Source: Clostridia bacterium
GTDB lineage: Bacteria > Bacillota_A > Clostridia > Christensenellales > CAG-138
Length of the DNA stretch: 60,909 nt
Assembly (NCBI GenBank): GCA_017394605.1
Contig: JAFPXU010000117.1
Location: 1 to 60,909, forward strand
Reading direction: 5' to 3'
The notes under the pieces are model-generated. The model worked only from the letters and a program-made list of their open reading frames with translations, searched no databases and had not been told where the DNA came from. Numbering within the stretch: position 1 is the first letter of the stretch; the number at the start of each line of letters is the position of its first letter. Below, one piece after another: positions 7,384 through 16,576 of the stretch. The translations under genes and the position numbers were made by a program.

Positions 7384-10218
7384 TCAGTCTGCTTTCTTGT
7401 AGGGACCCGCGCCGGGCAGATCGATTGCTTCGTTCGGGGAGAGCTTCTTCCCGTCCAGCACGACATCCTTGCACGAGAACAGCTGGAATGTCGGATAGGC
7501 GCAGTCGTGGATCGAATTCTGCTCGAATGTGCAGTCCGTGCAGGATTCCAGTTGTACTGCTCCCAGGCTGCAGGAATAGATCTCGCAGTCCTTCACGGTC
7601 ATGTATTCCGACTGTTCGCCGGTGATTCCACGAATCCCGCAGCCGAACAGTCCGCATTTTTCCACATCGATTCCGTCGCAGTTGCGGAACATCAGTACGC
7701 CTCCGATGCACTCACCGGGTTCGGAGGTGTGTCCGGCGGTGAACCCGCTGAGCAGGATATCATTGCTGTATTCAAAGGTCAGAACATCGACATACCTCGG
7801 TTCCGTAACGATTTTCGTTTTGTCCTTGCCTGCGCCTACGATCTGCAGTCCGTGGATTTCGGATATTACGATCCCGGGACCGTCATACGGGTTTTCCCAG
7901 TGAAAATACTCGTTCCGTACGGCACCGTAGCCGAACGCGGCAGACAGATTATAGGTGCCTTCCTCCAGATAGATGACCGTTTCGGGGGCGATGGCGGCCA
8001 GGAATTCGTCGATATTGGAGACTTTCACGGTACGCTTTCCCTTTGCGGATTCGGGAAGCGGGAGAGCTGCCGCTTCTTCCTGCGTCAGTTCGGTGACTTC
8101 CGGCAACTCAAACAAACGGAATCCGTCAAAATCGGATGGCGCATGCTGCATGGAAGAAAGATCGGCTTCGTAGAGGTCGGCTCTGCTTCTGGACTGCGCT
8201 CTATCGGAATAATCCGCGTACATTTTCGCGGAACCGGTAAAAGCGCATTTGTCAATGATGACAGGCGCGCCGAAGATCTGCAGGACCGCGCTGTTCTGAC
8301 CGATACCCGGATGATCGACGGTGTTTCCGATGAAGTAGACCTCCTGCGAGTGATCGCTGGCAAGAACCGTTGCGGTGCGGTTCCCGTAGACCGAGCTGTC
8401 AAGGACCGCGACGCCGTAGCAGGAGTAAATCTCGATCAGAGGGGCAGAGGGATCATCCGTTTCCTCCCCGCAGTCGCGGAAGACGCATCCGGAGAACTGA
8501 ATGTTGCTGGAATTGTAGAGTGAAGCGGCGCCGTAGGAGCATTCGTGGAGATCGGAATCCTCGACAAAGACCCAGTTGCAGTTATCCGCGTAGACCGCCA
8601 GCACGCCGCACCCGTAGAGCGAGCAATTCTGTATTTTTATGTCCAGACTGTCGGTCATGCTGACCACGCCGCCCGTGCATTCTCCGAGACCTGCTTCAAC
8701 CGTATGGCCTGCCGTGATGCCGGCAAGCGTTATCCCGTTGCAGCCGCTAAGAGAAAGAACATTTGCGTAACGCGGGCGTGTTTCAATCGAGACATCCTCG
8801 GGTTTTCCGGTAGCGGAGCGGATGCTCAGGTTGGAAACACCCGTCAGGGTCAGTTCGGAGCCGTCATAGGCGTCTCTCCAGAAATACCAGGCGCTTCCCG
8901 TGTTCTGTGAACCGTAGTCTTTTGCTTTCGTCAGATCGTAGACGCCGGGTTCAAGTATGATATCCGCGTCCGGATGGATCGCGCGTAGCAGGGAATCCAC
9001 ATCGGATACACGTACGGCTCCGGAGGATTCCAAAGAAGCGGCAAGGGACGTCTTTTCAACGGAAGGCTTCTCAACGGAAGTTTTTTCCTCCTGGACGGTG
9101 TCCGTGCTGCTTTCGATCGCAAGCGGCGGCGGAGCGGAAGGGGAAGCTGCCGAGGGACCGGACGCCGCAAGGCATCCTCCGAAGAGAAACAGGACAAGCG
9201 TGAGCAGAATCAGAATGCTCTTTTTTGGAATACTGTATTTCAAGATTTGTACCAGCCTTTCTTTCAGTTTGCGCTTCTCCGTCACGAAGGATACGGAAAC
9301 GATCTGACGGGAAAGCGGACATTGCGCTGCGGCGTCCAGAAGGGCCTCCCCGTAGGCTTCGCGCCCGGACAGGGACAGCCTTTTCAGAATGGAAGCGTCA
9401 CAGCTGAGTTCGATCACGCGGTCAAGTTCCGCACGGAACACGCGCGTTAAAGGATTGAACCAGTGAATGGATGAAACAAGGAGAGCAAACCATTTGACAT
9501 AGAGGTCGCCGCGCCTGTAATGGGTAAGCTCATGATTCAGGATCATACGGATCCTCGCACTGTCTGCGAGTCCTTCCGGAAGAAGGATTCTGGGATGAAG
9601 GAATCCGATGAGCATGGGCGTACGGATCCACGGGCACTTCATCAGCTCCGGTTTCCGGCCTGGGAGAAAACCCCATCCGGAGGATTCCTCTGCGCTGACA
9701 GGCGTAAGCGAAGGCTTGATTAGGGCGATAAACCTGAAATAGCCGTACAGCTGCCGCAAAACCGTGAAGAAGGCACCTGCAAGCCATAGCGCAAACCACA
9801 GTGCCGGATCGGAAAGGATCCTGCGCAAGGAAATGCGGACGGCAGATGCGTCCGGAGCAGGTTCCGCCGGATGCGGGAGGACAGGCTCGCTGCCGTCCCG
9901 TGAAGAGACTTCCAGATTTGTGGACGGGAATGAAACTATCCGCTCGCGGAGCGGGGCTTCCGATTCTGGATGGGATTCCGTTCCGATTCTGATAGCTGCC
10001 ACGGGTTCTGCGGCAGAGATTGCCGGGCTCAGAGATTCAGGCGCTTTCATCAGTCCGGGTATCGGAAGGACAAGACGCAGAAACACGAGGACCCACGCGG
10101 CATGCCAGAATAAGGCGGGCACCCGCGTCCCGGTGACTTTTCGGATCAGGACAAGAAGCAGACCGGCGATGGATCCCGCTGCGCTCAGCAGGAGAAGATG
10201 ATACAGAAACTGGATCAT
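7384..10218 (-). CDS. BlaR1/MecR1-type M56 membrane metallopeptidase fused to two beta-helix domains
   Basis: 944 residues, far longer than a normal BlaR1 (about 600). The N-terminal M56 signal transducer has membrane segments at about 1-25, 36-56, 139-158 and 333-350. A zinc site HELTH lies at 229-233, with E270 in ELSCD a likely third ligand. After a Ser/Pro/Glu-rich linker (350-400), the extracytoplasmic part holds two homologous right-handed parallel beta-helix domains, about 400-665 and 728-925. Both contain a matching WFWRDAYDG or FHWENPYDG segment, ETRPRYANVL or TEPRYVDVL, and TAGHT followed by GECTGG or GECIGG. The beta-lactam-binding sensor of BlaR1 is absent. By family knowledge M56 proteins cleave or trigger cleavage of the BlaI repressor; the ligand here may be a carbohydrate or wall polymer (inference). 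It overlaps blaI by 4 nt. Confidence 0.88.
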   Translation of the reverse strand: MIQFLYHLLLLSAAGSIAGLLLVLIRKVTGTRVPALFWHAAWVLVFLRLVLPIPGLMKAPESLSPAISAAEPVAAIRIGTESHPESEAPLRERIVSFPSTNLEVSSRDGSEPVLPHPAEPAPDASAVRISLRRILSDPALWFALWLAGAFFTVLRQLYGYFRFIALIKPSLTPVSAEESSGWGFLPGRKPELMKCPWIRTPMLIGFLHPRILLPEGLADSARIRMILNHELTHYRRGDLYVKWFALLVSSIHWFNPLTRVFRAELDRVIELSCDASILKRLSLSGREAYGEALLDAAAQCPLSRQIVSVSFVTEKRKLKERLVQILKYSIPKKSILILLTLVLFLFGGCLAASGPSAASPSAPPPLAIESSTDTVQEEKTSVEKPSVEKTSLAASLESSGAVRVSDVDSLLRAIHPDADIILEPGVYDLTKAKDYGSQNTGSAWYFWRDAYDGSELTLTGVSNLSIRSATGKPEDVSIETRPRYANVLSLSGCNGITLAGITAGHTVEAGLGECTGGVVSMTDSLDIKIQNCSLYGCGVLAVYADNCNWVFVEDSDLHECSYGAASLYNSSNIQFSGCVFRDCGEETDDPSAPLIEIYSCYGVAVLDSSVYGNRTATVLASDHSQEVYFIGNTVDHPGIGQNSAVLQIFGAPVIIDKCAFTGSAKMYADYSDRAQSRSRADLYEADLSSMQHAPSDFDGFRLFELPEVTELTQEEAAALPLPESAKGKRTVKVSNIDEFLAAIAPETVIYLEEGTYNLSAAFGYGAVRNEYFHWENPYDGPGIVISEIHGLQIVGAGKDKTKIVTEPRYVDVLTFEYSNDILLSGFTAGHTSEPGECIGGVLMFRNCDGIDVEKCGLFGCGIRGITGEQSEYMTVKDCEIYSCSLGAVQLESCTDCTFEQNSIHDCAYPTFQLFSCKDVVLDGKKLSPNEAIDLPGAGPYKKAD

Positions 10219-10598
10219 GACTGCCTCCCTGAACGGAACATGTCTCTCAGTTCGTCGATTTCATCAGGAGAAAGCGACTCGGCAGAGATCAGCGCCGCGA
10301 CCAGGTTTCTTGCGCTGCCGCTGTAAACCTTGTCGATGAGCTGCTCGGTTGCCTGTCTGGTGTATTCTTCCTCGCTGACCGCCGGACTGTAATAATACAC
10401 CTGCCTGGCTTCCTGCATGACAGCTCCTTTTTTGACGAGCCTCTGAACGAGAGTTTTGATCGTTGTATCCTCCCAGCCGGTTTTTGCTTTCAGCTGTTTC
10501 CGGATTTCCGAAACAGGAAGCGCGTCCTGCGCTTTCCAAAGGACCCGCATGATCTCAAGTTCCGAATCGCTGATTTTCTGCACGGCTTCGATCGACAT
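10215..10598 (-). CDS. BlaI/MecI/CopY-family transcriptional repressor
   Basis: 127 residues with the penicillinase-repressor winged helix: ISDSELEIMRVLWKAQDALPVSEIRKQL, then TTIKTLVQRLVKKGAV. The C-terminal dimerisation part includes the region cut by the partner protease in this family. A strong ribosome-binding site (AAGGAGGTAG) precedes the ATG. The gene is translationally coupled to the M56-beta-helix gene, forming a two-gene sensor/repressor unit. It is probably autorepressed, because two BlaI-type operators overlap its promoter. No beta-lactamase gene is next to it, so regulon members must lie elsewhere. Confidence 0.93.
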   Translation of the reverse strand: MSIEAVQKISDSELEIMRVLWKAQDALPVSEIRKQLKAKTGWEDTTIKTLVQRLVKKGAVMQEARQVYYYSPAVSEEEYTRQATEQLIDKVYSGSARNLVAALISAESLSPDEIDELRDMFRSGRQS

Positions 10599-10622
10599 GG
10601 TTCCTACCTCCTTGATAAGCAG

Positions 10623-10674
10623 ATTACACGTGTAGTCTGATTATTATGCTATCCATGCAGACTACAACTGTCAA
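10623..10674 (-). promoter_or_regulatory. blaI promoter with two BlaI-type operators
   Basis: On the minus strand, TTGACA (10674-10669), a 17-bp spacer and TAGCAT (10651-10646) form a sigma-A promoter. Two dyads related to the BlaI/MecI consensus TACAnnTGTA flank it. One is TACACGTGTA at 10625-10634, just downstream of the -10. The other is TACAACTGTC at 10663-10672, overlapping the -35. Repressor binding at these sites would block RNA polymerase, which fits autoregulation. Confidence 0.75.
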
Positions 10675-10899
10675 CCGGGGAAAGAGGGAAACATGTAAAC
10701 CGAATGTGAAGAAAATGCAAAACAGAAAAAAGGGACAGTCCCGCCTTTTATGGCTCGGAAGTCCCGCTTTGACCAAATCAGCGTGCATGATGCTTGAAAG
10801 AAGGGGTGAAGAAATCTATCCTGCGTCGCTCGGACGGATAACGGAGAGATGGACGGCAGGGAAAACTTTGAATAATCAGCCGTTTAGGCGGAAGCGGTT
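10675..10899. other. non-coding spacer between blaI promoter and tmcAL
   Basis: No supported gene. A small palindrome (GGGAC-A-GTCCC near 10731-10741) inside a CTTTT-flanked context could be a weak hairpin. A GCC-GTTTA-GGC stem near 10880-10890 is too weak to call a terminator for tmcAL. The one open frame here starts inside the blaI promoter without a ribosome-binding site. Confidence 0.4.
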
Positions 10900-12135
10900 T
10901 TAAAAAGCGTCCTCCGGATTCAGGGATTTTAAACTGACCATGAGCGGACCCTGATAGTCACGCCGGATCTCCGCGCCCGTCGCGATGGAGTAGATATCCG
11001 TGGAGAGACTGTCTGCGTTGACGTTCCGCTGGATCATCTCATTGCAATAGTACTGGTCCTTTTTCTTCATGAGAACAGGCGCATAACCGTATTTCCGCAT
11101 CGCGGAGATCAGGTTCTGACTGTCCTGGTTGACCGCGAGCACGTGGATATAGTCCGCCGCCTTGTTCTGGATGGAATGGATGAGATCGCTTTTCGTAATG
11201 TTCAGCAGCGCGGAAAGCATGATGCGCTTGCAACGCGACATGGTATAACGCTTGCTTTTGATTTTATCCAGAAGATCGTTGAGAGAGCAGGCGTTTTTGA
11301 CGGAGTCGGAAATGAGGTTTTCGAATCCTTCGGTCACGTCGGGCAGCCGCGCGATATCCTCCGGATGCATCATGCGAAGCCTGTACAGGATCATTTTCTC
11401 GAAGCTCTGCATCGAAACGGGATAATCCTCATCGTAGAACAGCTTTCCTCCGACGAAGAAAGGCATCGTTCCGAGCACTTCCTCGCGGTTTTCCGACAGC
11501 GCAAGACGGATCGCGGTGGCGCTGGAAAGATAGCCCGAAAGTGTTTCCTGATCGTACGTACACGAATCCCTGGCGACGGGAACGGGGACGACATCCGGCG
11601 CGTAAAGCTTCAGAGCGCGGAGATACTCGATCGCAAGGATGTTGTTCGGCTTGTCGATGATGTCCAGATCCTCCTCCGGAATGCCGAGATCGTACAGCGC
11701 GTCATACCGCGCGCGCGGATAGGACTTTCCCTGCTTCAGGTGATAGTGCAGGCTTTCCTTGAATTCCGGGGTCTCGTTTGCGAGCATGTCGGACATTTTC
11801 AGAAGCCTGTCGATATCCGGCTCCTCACATCCGAAGGAGAGATGCGTTACGATGCCGGTCCCGATCAGCGTACGGATCCCGCCCAGCGCGAACCGTTCCG
11901 CGCTTGAGACCGCGTAAACAGACGGAAGCTCGATCACCAGATCGGCGCCGGCACGCACGGCCCACTCCGCACGCTGGAACTTGTCCGCGACGGCGGGTTC
12001 CCCGCGCTGGACAAAATTGCCAGACATGACGACGATGCATTTGTCCGTGCCGGAAAGCTTTTTCGCCTGCTCGATGTGGTATACGTGCCCGTTATGGAGC
12101 GGATTGTATTCCGCGATGATTCCCACAATTTTCAT
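10900..12135 (-). CDS. tmcAL: tRNA(Met) cytidine acetate ligase TmcAL
   Basis: 411 residues. The HIGH-like nucleotidyltransferase start MKIVGIIAEYNPLHNGHVYHI and the segment VMSGNFVQRGEPAVADK are diagnostic of the family formerly called DUF795/YlbM. TmcAL activates acetate with ATP and acetylates the wobble cytidine of elongator tRNA-Met. It is divergent from pta-ackA, a common clostridial arrangement, and an acetate-using tRNA enzyme beside the acetate pathway is a tidy association. AAAGGAA lies just upstream of the start. Confidence 0.93.
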   Translation of the reverse strand: MKIVGIIAEYNPLHNGHVYHIEQAKKLSGTDKCIVVMSGNFVQRGEPAVADKFQRAEWAVRAGADLVIELPSVYAVSSAERFALGGIRTLIGTGIVTHLSFGCEEPDIDRLLKMSDMLANETPEFKESLHYHLKQGKSYPRARYDALYDLGIPEEDLDIIDKPNNILAIEYLRALKLYAPDVVPVPVARDSCTYDQETLSGYLSSATAIRLALSENREEVLGTMPFFVGGKLFYDEDYPVSMQSFEKMILYRLRMMHPEDIARLPDVTEGFENLISDSVKNACSLNDLLDKIKSKRYTMSRCKRIMLSALLNITKSDLIHSIQNKAADYIHVLAVNQDSQNLISAMRKYGYAPVLMKKKDQYYCNEMIQRNVNADSLSTDIYSIATGAEIRRDYQGPLMVSLKSLNPEDAF

Positions 12136-12158
12136 AACGCTTATTCCTTTGTTTCAGT

Positions 12159-12211
12159 ATACCATTAATTTATGCGTATGCTATAATCATACTATCTCAA
12201 TTTATGGAGGA
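12159..12211 (+). promoter_or_regulatory. pta-ackA promoter
   Basis: A consensus TATAAT lies at 12182-12187 with a weak -35 (TATACC-like) about 17-18 bp upstream. A TGGAGGA ribosome-binding site at 12205-12211 precedes the pta ATG at 12220. Confidence 0.6.
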
Positions 12212-12219
12212 ATACTGGA

Positions 12220-13218
12220 ATGGCTTTAATGGACCTGATTAAAGAAAAAGCGAAATCCGACCTCAAGCGGATCGTTCTTCCGGAAGGAACCGAGGAACGC
12301 ACGGTTTGTGCTTCCCAGCTGATCGCCGAGCAGGGAATCGCGCATGTGATCCTGCTGGGAAAACCGGAGGAAGTACAGAAAGTGGCAGACGCAAACGGCG
12401 TTGATCTCAGCAAAGTCGAAATTCTCGACTATCTGGCAAGCGCTGATTTCGATAGATACGTGGACGAATTCTACGAACTGCGGAAAGCGAAGGGCGTTAC
12501 GCCCGAGAAAGCGCGTTCCATGATCAGCAGCGCACTGTTCTATGCAGGCATGATGATCAAGGACGGGAAAGCGGACGGCATGGTCGCGGGCGCGATCAGC
12601 ACCACGGGCGACACGCTCCGTCCGGGACTCCAGATCGTCAAGATGGCGCCCGGCATCTCCGTCGTTTCCAGCTGCTTCATCATGGAGCTTCCGAACAAGA
12701 ACTACGGAGCGGACGGACTCATGGTCTTCGGCGACTGCGCCGTCAATCCCTGCCCGACCGCGGAACAGCTCGCGGCGATCGCGGTTTCCACCGCCAACAC
12801 CGCCAAAGTTCTCTGCAACATGACGCCTAAGGTCGCGATGCTTTCCTTCTCCACAAAGGGAAGCGCCAAGCATGAACTGGTCGACAAGGTCACGCAGGCG
12901 ACCGCGCTCGTTCATGAGCTCGCTCCGGATCTCGAGGTGGACGGCGAGCTTCAGGCGGATGCCGCGCTTGTCGAGAAGGTCGGCAAACTGAAATCCCCGG
13001 GCAGCACAGTCGCGGGACACGCGAACGTGCTGATCTTCCCGGATCTTCAGGCGGGAAATATCGGATACAAACTCGTTCAGCGTCTTGCCGGTGCGGAAGC
13101 GATCGGACCGATCTGCCAAGGCTTCAAGGCGCCGATCAACGACCTTTCCAGAGGCTGCAGCGTCGAGGACATCGTTTCCGTAGTCGCTATCACAGCCGTT
13201 CAGGCTCAGAAATCTTAA
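12220..13218 (+). CDS. pta: phosphate acetyltransferase
   Basis: 332 residues, the short Pta form without the N-terminal regulatory DRTGG/AAA domains. Typical segments are RIVLPEGTEERT at the start, GMVAGAISTTGDTLRPGLQ in the middle and the C-terminal GAEAIGPICQGFKAPINDLSRGC. It converts acetyl-CoA and phosphate to acetyl phosphate. It lies 15 nt upstream of ackA in one transcript; together they make ATP and acetate, and acetyl phosphate as a signalling intermediate. Confidence 0.97.
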   Translation: MALMDLIKEKAKSDLKRIVLPEGTEERTVCASQLIAEQGIAHVILLGKPEEVQKVADANGVDLSKVEILDYLASADFDRYVDEFYELRKAKGVTPEKARSMISSALFYAGMMIKDGKADGMVAGAISTTGDTLRPGLQIVKMAPGISVVSSCFIMELPNKNYGADGLMVFGDCAVNPCPTAEQLAAIAVSTANTAKVLCNMTPKVAMLSFSTKGSAKHELVDKVTQATALVHELAPDLEVDGELQADAALVEKVGKLKSPGSTVAGHANVLIFPDLQAGNIGYKLVQRLAGAEAIGPICQGFKAPINDLSRGCSVEDIVSVVAITAVQAQKS

Positions 13219-13233
13219 AAGGAGAAAAACACA

Positions 13234-14445
13234 ATGACGTATATTTTGGTTATCAATGCCGGCAGTTCCTCCCTTAAATATCAGCTGATCGATATCGACA
13301 CGGAGTCCGTTATCGCGAAAGGCATCTGCGAAAGAATCGGTATCGCGGGTTCCCAGCTGACGTACAGCCCCGCGAACGGCGAGAAGGTCGTCAAGCAGCA
13401 GGACATGCGCAACCATGAGGACGCGATCAGCCTGGTGCTGGATATTCTGGCGGATAAAGACGTCGGCGTCATCAAGGACATGTCCTCCATCGCGGCGGTC
13501 GGCCACAGAGTCCTCCACGGCGGCGAGAAGTATTCCGAGCCGGTCCTTGTGGACGACAAGGTTCTTGAGGCGATTGAAGAGTGCATCCCGCTCGGACCGC
13601 TGCACAATCCCGCCAACCTGATGGGTATCCGCGGCTGCATGGCGGTCATGCCGGGTGTCCCGATGGTTGCCGTGTTCGATACGGCGTGGGGTCAGGCGAT
13701 GGAGCCGAAAGCATATATGTACGGCACGCCGTACGCGGATTATGAGGAGTTCAAGGTCAGGAGATACGGCTTCCACGGAACGTCCCACCGCTATGTGACG
13801 GGACGAGCCATCGAGTGGCTGAAGAAAGCCGGCATTCCGAAGGAAGAAGCCAGAGTCATTACCTGCCATCTCGGCAACGGTTCCAGCGTTTCCTGCTCGA
13901 AGGGCGGCAAGTGCGTGGATACTTCCATGGGTCTCACGCCTTTGGAGGGACCGCCGATGGGCACCCGCTGCGGCAGCATCGATCCGGCTATCGTGCCGTT
14001 CATCATGGAGAAACGGAATCTTACCCCTGCGGAAATGGATACCTACATGAACAAGAAGAGCGGTATGCTCGGCATCTCCGGCGTTTCCAGCGACTTCAGG
14101 GATCTGGACGCCGCGCGGAAAGCGGGCAACGAGAAGGCTGCTCTTGCACTGGATATGTTCGCCTATAAGGTCAAGCAGTATATCGGCGCGTATGCGGCGG
14201 TTCTGAACGGCGTTGACGCGATCGTGTTCACAGCAGGCGTCGGCGAGAACGACAGGACGATGCGCCAGATGATCATCGAGAATCTGGACTATCTGGGCGT
14301 TAAGGTCGACTTCGATTACAACCTGTCCTGCCCGCGCGGCGAAGAGGTAGAACTCTCCACTCCGGACAGCAAGGTCCGCGTCTATGTCATTCCGACGGAC
14401 GAAGAGATGACGATCGCGCACGACACAGCTGCGCTTGCCCTCTGA
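13234..14445 (+). CDS. ackA: acetate kinase
   Basis: 403 residues, the standard length. The ASKHA fold is evident from VINAGSSSLKYQL at the N-terminus, RYGFHGTSHRYV, CHLGNGSSV and the C-terminal FTAGVGENDRTMR. It transfers the phosphoryl group of acetyl phosphate to ADP, the substrate-level ATP step of acetogenic fermentation. AAGGAG lies upstream of the ATG and a hairpin terminator follows the stop. Confidence 0.98.
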   Translation: MTYILVINAGSSSLKYQLIDIDTESVIAKGICERIGIAGSQLTYSPANGEKVVKQQDMRNHEDAISLVLDILADKDVGVIKDMSSIAAVGHRVLHGGEKYSEPVLVDDKVLEAIEECIPLGPLHNPANLMGIRGCMAVMPGVPMVAVFDTAWGQAMEPKAYMYGTPYADYEEFKVRRYGFHGTSHRYVTGRAIEWLKKAGIPKEEARVITCHLGNGSSVSCSKGGKCVDTSMGLTPLEGPPMGTRCGSIDPAIVPFIMEKRNLTPAEMDTYMNKKSGMLGISGVSSDFRDLDAARKAGNEKAALALDMFAYKVKQYIGAYAAVLNGVDAIVFTAGVGENDRTMRQMIIENLDYLGVKVDFDYNLSCPRGEEVELSTPDSKVRVYVIPTDEEMTIAHDTAALAL

Positions 14446-14463
14446 TCAATAGGATTTCCGCAT

Positions 14464-14486
14464 GAAAGGCCTTAACGGCCTTTCTT
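14464..14486 (+). terminator. terminator after ackA
   Basis: The stem GAAAGGCC / GGCCTTTC is followed by a short, interrupted T-run (TTGCG context), so termination may be partial and recJ may also be read from upstream. Confidence 0.6.
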
Positions 14487-14504
14487 GCGTTATGGAGAAA
14501 CGGA

Positions 14505-16574
14505 ATGCCCAGACAGAAGTTTGTGAGACTTCATCCGGAGACGGAGCAGTTCACCGAAAAAGAAATGACTGTATTTGGCGGGCTCGAGCCGATGACCGTC
14601 CGGCTGCTCCGCGACCGCGGTATTACTACGGCGGAACGGTACGAACGGTTTCTTCATCCGTCGCTGGAGAATTTTTACGATCCTTATCTGCTTCCGGATA
14701 TGGAGCAGGCGGTCAACAGAATCCGTAAAGCGGTTGAAAACGGCGAGAAGATCGTTGTTTACGGCGATTATGACGCGGACGGGACATGCGCCGCGGCGAT
14801 TCTGATCAAACAGCTCAGAGAGATCGGCGCGTCGGCAGGGTACTTTATTCCGAGCAGGCATACCGACGGATACGGACTGCATATCCATACGCTCGAGCCC
14901 CTGATCGACGACGGAGCGAATCTGATCATCACGGTGGACACGGGAATCAACGCTACGGAGGAAGTGCGGTACTGCACGGAGCGCGGAACGGACGTGATCG
15001 TAACGGATCATCATATCCAGAGCGGCGATATTCCCGCATGCTGCGCTGTCGTAGCGGCTTCACGGAATGATTCCGTCTATCCGGTCCCGAATCTTTGCGG
15101 CGCGGGAATCGCGTATAAGCTGGCGTGCGCCCTGAGCGGAAAGGTTCTTACAGGGGATTATCTGGCTCTGGCGGCGGTCGCTACGCTTGCGGACATCGTG
15201 TCCCTTGAGGACGAAAACCGCATGATCGTACAGCTCGGAATGCCGTATGTTACGGAGAACAGAGGCTTTTCGGCGCTTTTAGCGGAAAGCGGATATGCGT
15301 ACCCGGTCGATTATACCTGCGTGTCGTTTGTGATCGCGCCGAGACTGAATGCTGCGGGCAGGATGGGGGACGCGTCCCGGATCGTCCGGCTGCTGACCGA
15401 ACAGGATCCGTACGGGATCGCGAGACTCGCTTCGGAGATCGAACAGGAAAACAGAAACCGGAAAAACGCGGAAGAGGAGATCTTCAGAACGATCGAGACG
15501 GAGTACGCGGAGCAATGCGATAAGCCGGCTGTCGTGATCTATCATCCCGGGTGGAACCCGGGCGTGCTCGGGATAGCCGCGTCGAAGCTAGTGGAAAAAT
15601 TCGGGAGGCCTGCCATTGTCTTTACGGACATGAAGGGAACGTGCTCCGGATCGGGCAGATCCGTGCCGGACATTCCGCTTTACGAGTCCCTTCTTCCGTT
15701 TACGGATTATTTCCTGCGCTTCGGCGGTCATGCGAAGGCGGTCGGCCTGGCCGTGCCGCCGGAAAAATTCGAGGAGTTCCGAAACGCGTACCACGCGTAT
15801 CTGTCCCTGAATTATCCTGCGGAGAATACGAAACGGTACTACTACGATTATGAGATCCGGATCCCGGAGATCACGCTCAAACTTGCAAGGGAGATCGAAA
15901 CGCTCGCGCCGTTCGGGGAAGAGAATCCCGCTCCCGTCTTCAAACTCGCGCATGCCTCTATCGGCGGAGTCAGGCAGATCGGAAGGAACGGGGCCCATCT
16001 GGACATGACCCTGTCGGAAGGTGGGGAATCGATCCGTACGATCTCGTTCCAGACGGGAGAACAGTTCGACTCCTACCGGCTCGCTTCTTACGGCGATTTT
16101 CTGATCCGTCTTCAGATCAATTCATTCCGCGGGGTCGATTCCCCGGAAGTCATACTGTCCGCCGGAAATCTGTACGGCTACTCAGCGGACGGGAACGCGG
16201 GGGATCAGGTGCATAAAATTAAGCGGGAATTATTGTGCCACAATCCGTGCGACTATGATATAATTAAAAACAGTTTTCTTGACATATGCGCGCACGGCGA
16301 CAGGCCGTTCATCTGCTGCGATACCGTTTTCCTGCGGGCGGTTTACGCTTCCCTTGCGGGAAGGATCAGAAAGACCGGCGGGATATCCATGAACGATCTG
16401 GATGATCCGGATGTTCTGTTCGGCGCCTGCGTGTTCTCGGAACTGGGTTTTCTTGAACCGGATCCCGAACGCGGAATGCTCCGCTTGTGCAGCGATCCAC
16501 CACGAAGGCAGCTGGCGGAAAGCGGAATCTTCCGGTCGGTTTCCGATTTTCAGTCAAGATATTATGGAGGTTGA
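14505..16574 (+). CDS. recJ: single-stranded-DNA-specific exonuclease RecJ
   Basis: 689 residues. DHH phosphoesterase motifs are intact: VVYGDYDADGTCAA near residues 84-97, VDTGIN near 146, VTDHH near 168. The DHHA1 domain contains GGHAKAVGLAV, and an OB-fold and a C-terminal RecJ extension follow. RecJ degrades 5'-ended single strands in recombinational and mismatch repair, which ties in with mutS-mutL further right. The start is the ATG at 14505 with a GGAG upstream. The stop is two bases before the apt start. Confidence 0.95.
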   Translation: MPRQKFVRLHPETEQFTEKEMTVFGGLEPMTVRLLRDRGITTAERYERFLHPSLENFYDPYLLPDMEQAVNRIRKAVENGEKIVVYGDYDADGTCAAAILIKQLREIGASAGYFIPSRHTDGYGLHIHTLEPLIDDGANLIITVDTGINATEEVRYCTERGTDVIVTDHHIQSGDIPACCAVVAASRNDSVYPVPNLCGAGIAYKLACALSGKVLTGDYLALAAVATLADIVSLEDENRMIVQLGMPYVTENRGFSALLAESGYAYPVDYTCVSFVIAPRLNAAGRMGDASRIVRLLTEQDPYGIARLASEIEQENRNRKNAEEEIFRTIETEYAEQCDKPAVVIYHPGWNPGVLGIAASKLVEKFGRPAIVFTDMKGTCSGSGRSVPDIPLYESLLPFTDYFLRFGGHAKAVGLAVPPEKFEEFRNAYHAYLSLNYPAENTKRYYYDYEIRIPEITLKLAREIETLAPFGEENPAPVFKLAHASIGGVRQIGRNGAHLDMTLSEGGESIRTISFQTGEQFDSYRLASYGDFLIRLQINSFRGVDSPEVILSAGNLYGYSADGNAGDQVHKIKRELLCHNPCDYDIIKNSFLDICAHGDRPFICCDTVFLRAVYASLAGRIRKTGGISMNDLDDPDVLFGACVFSELGFLEPDPERGMLRLCSDPPRRQLAESGIFRSVSDFQSRYYGG

Positions 16575-16576
16575 TT

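Noticed and set aside
10646..10903. 85-residue open frame between the blaI promoter and tmcAL
   Set aside because: It starts within the blaI promoter, has no ribosome-binding site and a composition (Arg/Lys/Thr rich, no domain) typical of chance frames.
12226..14421. 731-residue open frame antisense to pta-ackA
   Set aside because: It lies entirely opposite two certain genes, and its Arg/His/Asp-rich translation with no motif is the usual product of reading a biased codon pattern on the other strand. The same applies to long antisense frames at 17120-19219, 32154-34235 and 57175-59100.
16230..16270. TATAAT-like promoter inside recJ for apt
   Set aside because: The nearest -35-like TTGTGC is about 20 bp away and the bases encode conserved-looking RecJ residues; apt is 2 nt from recJ and needs no own promoter.
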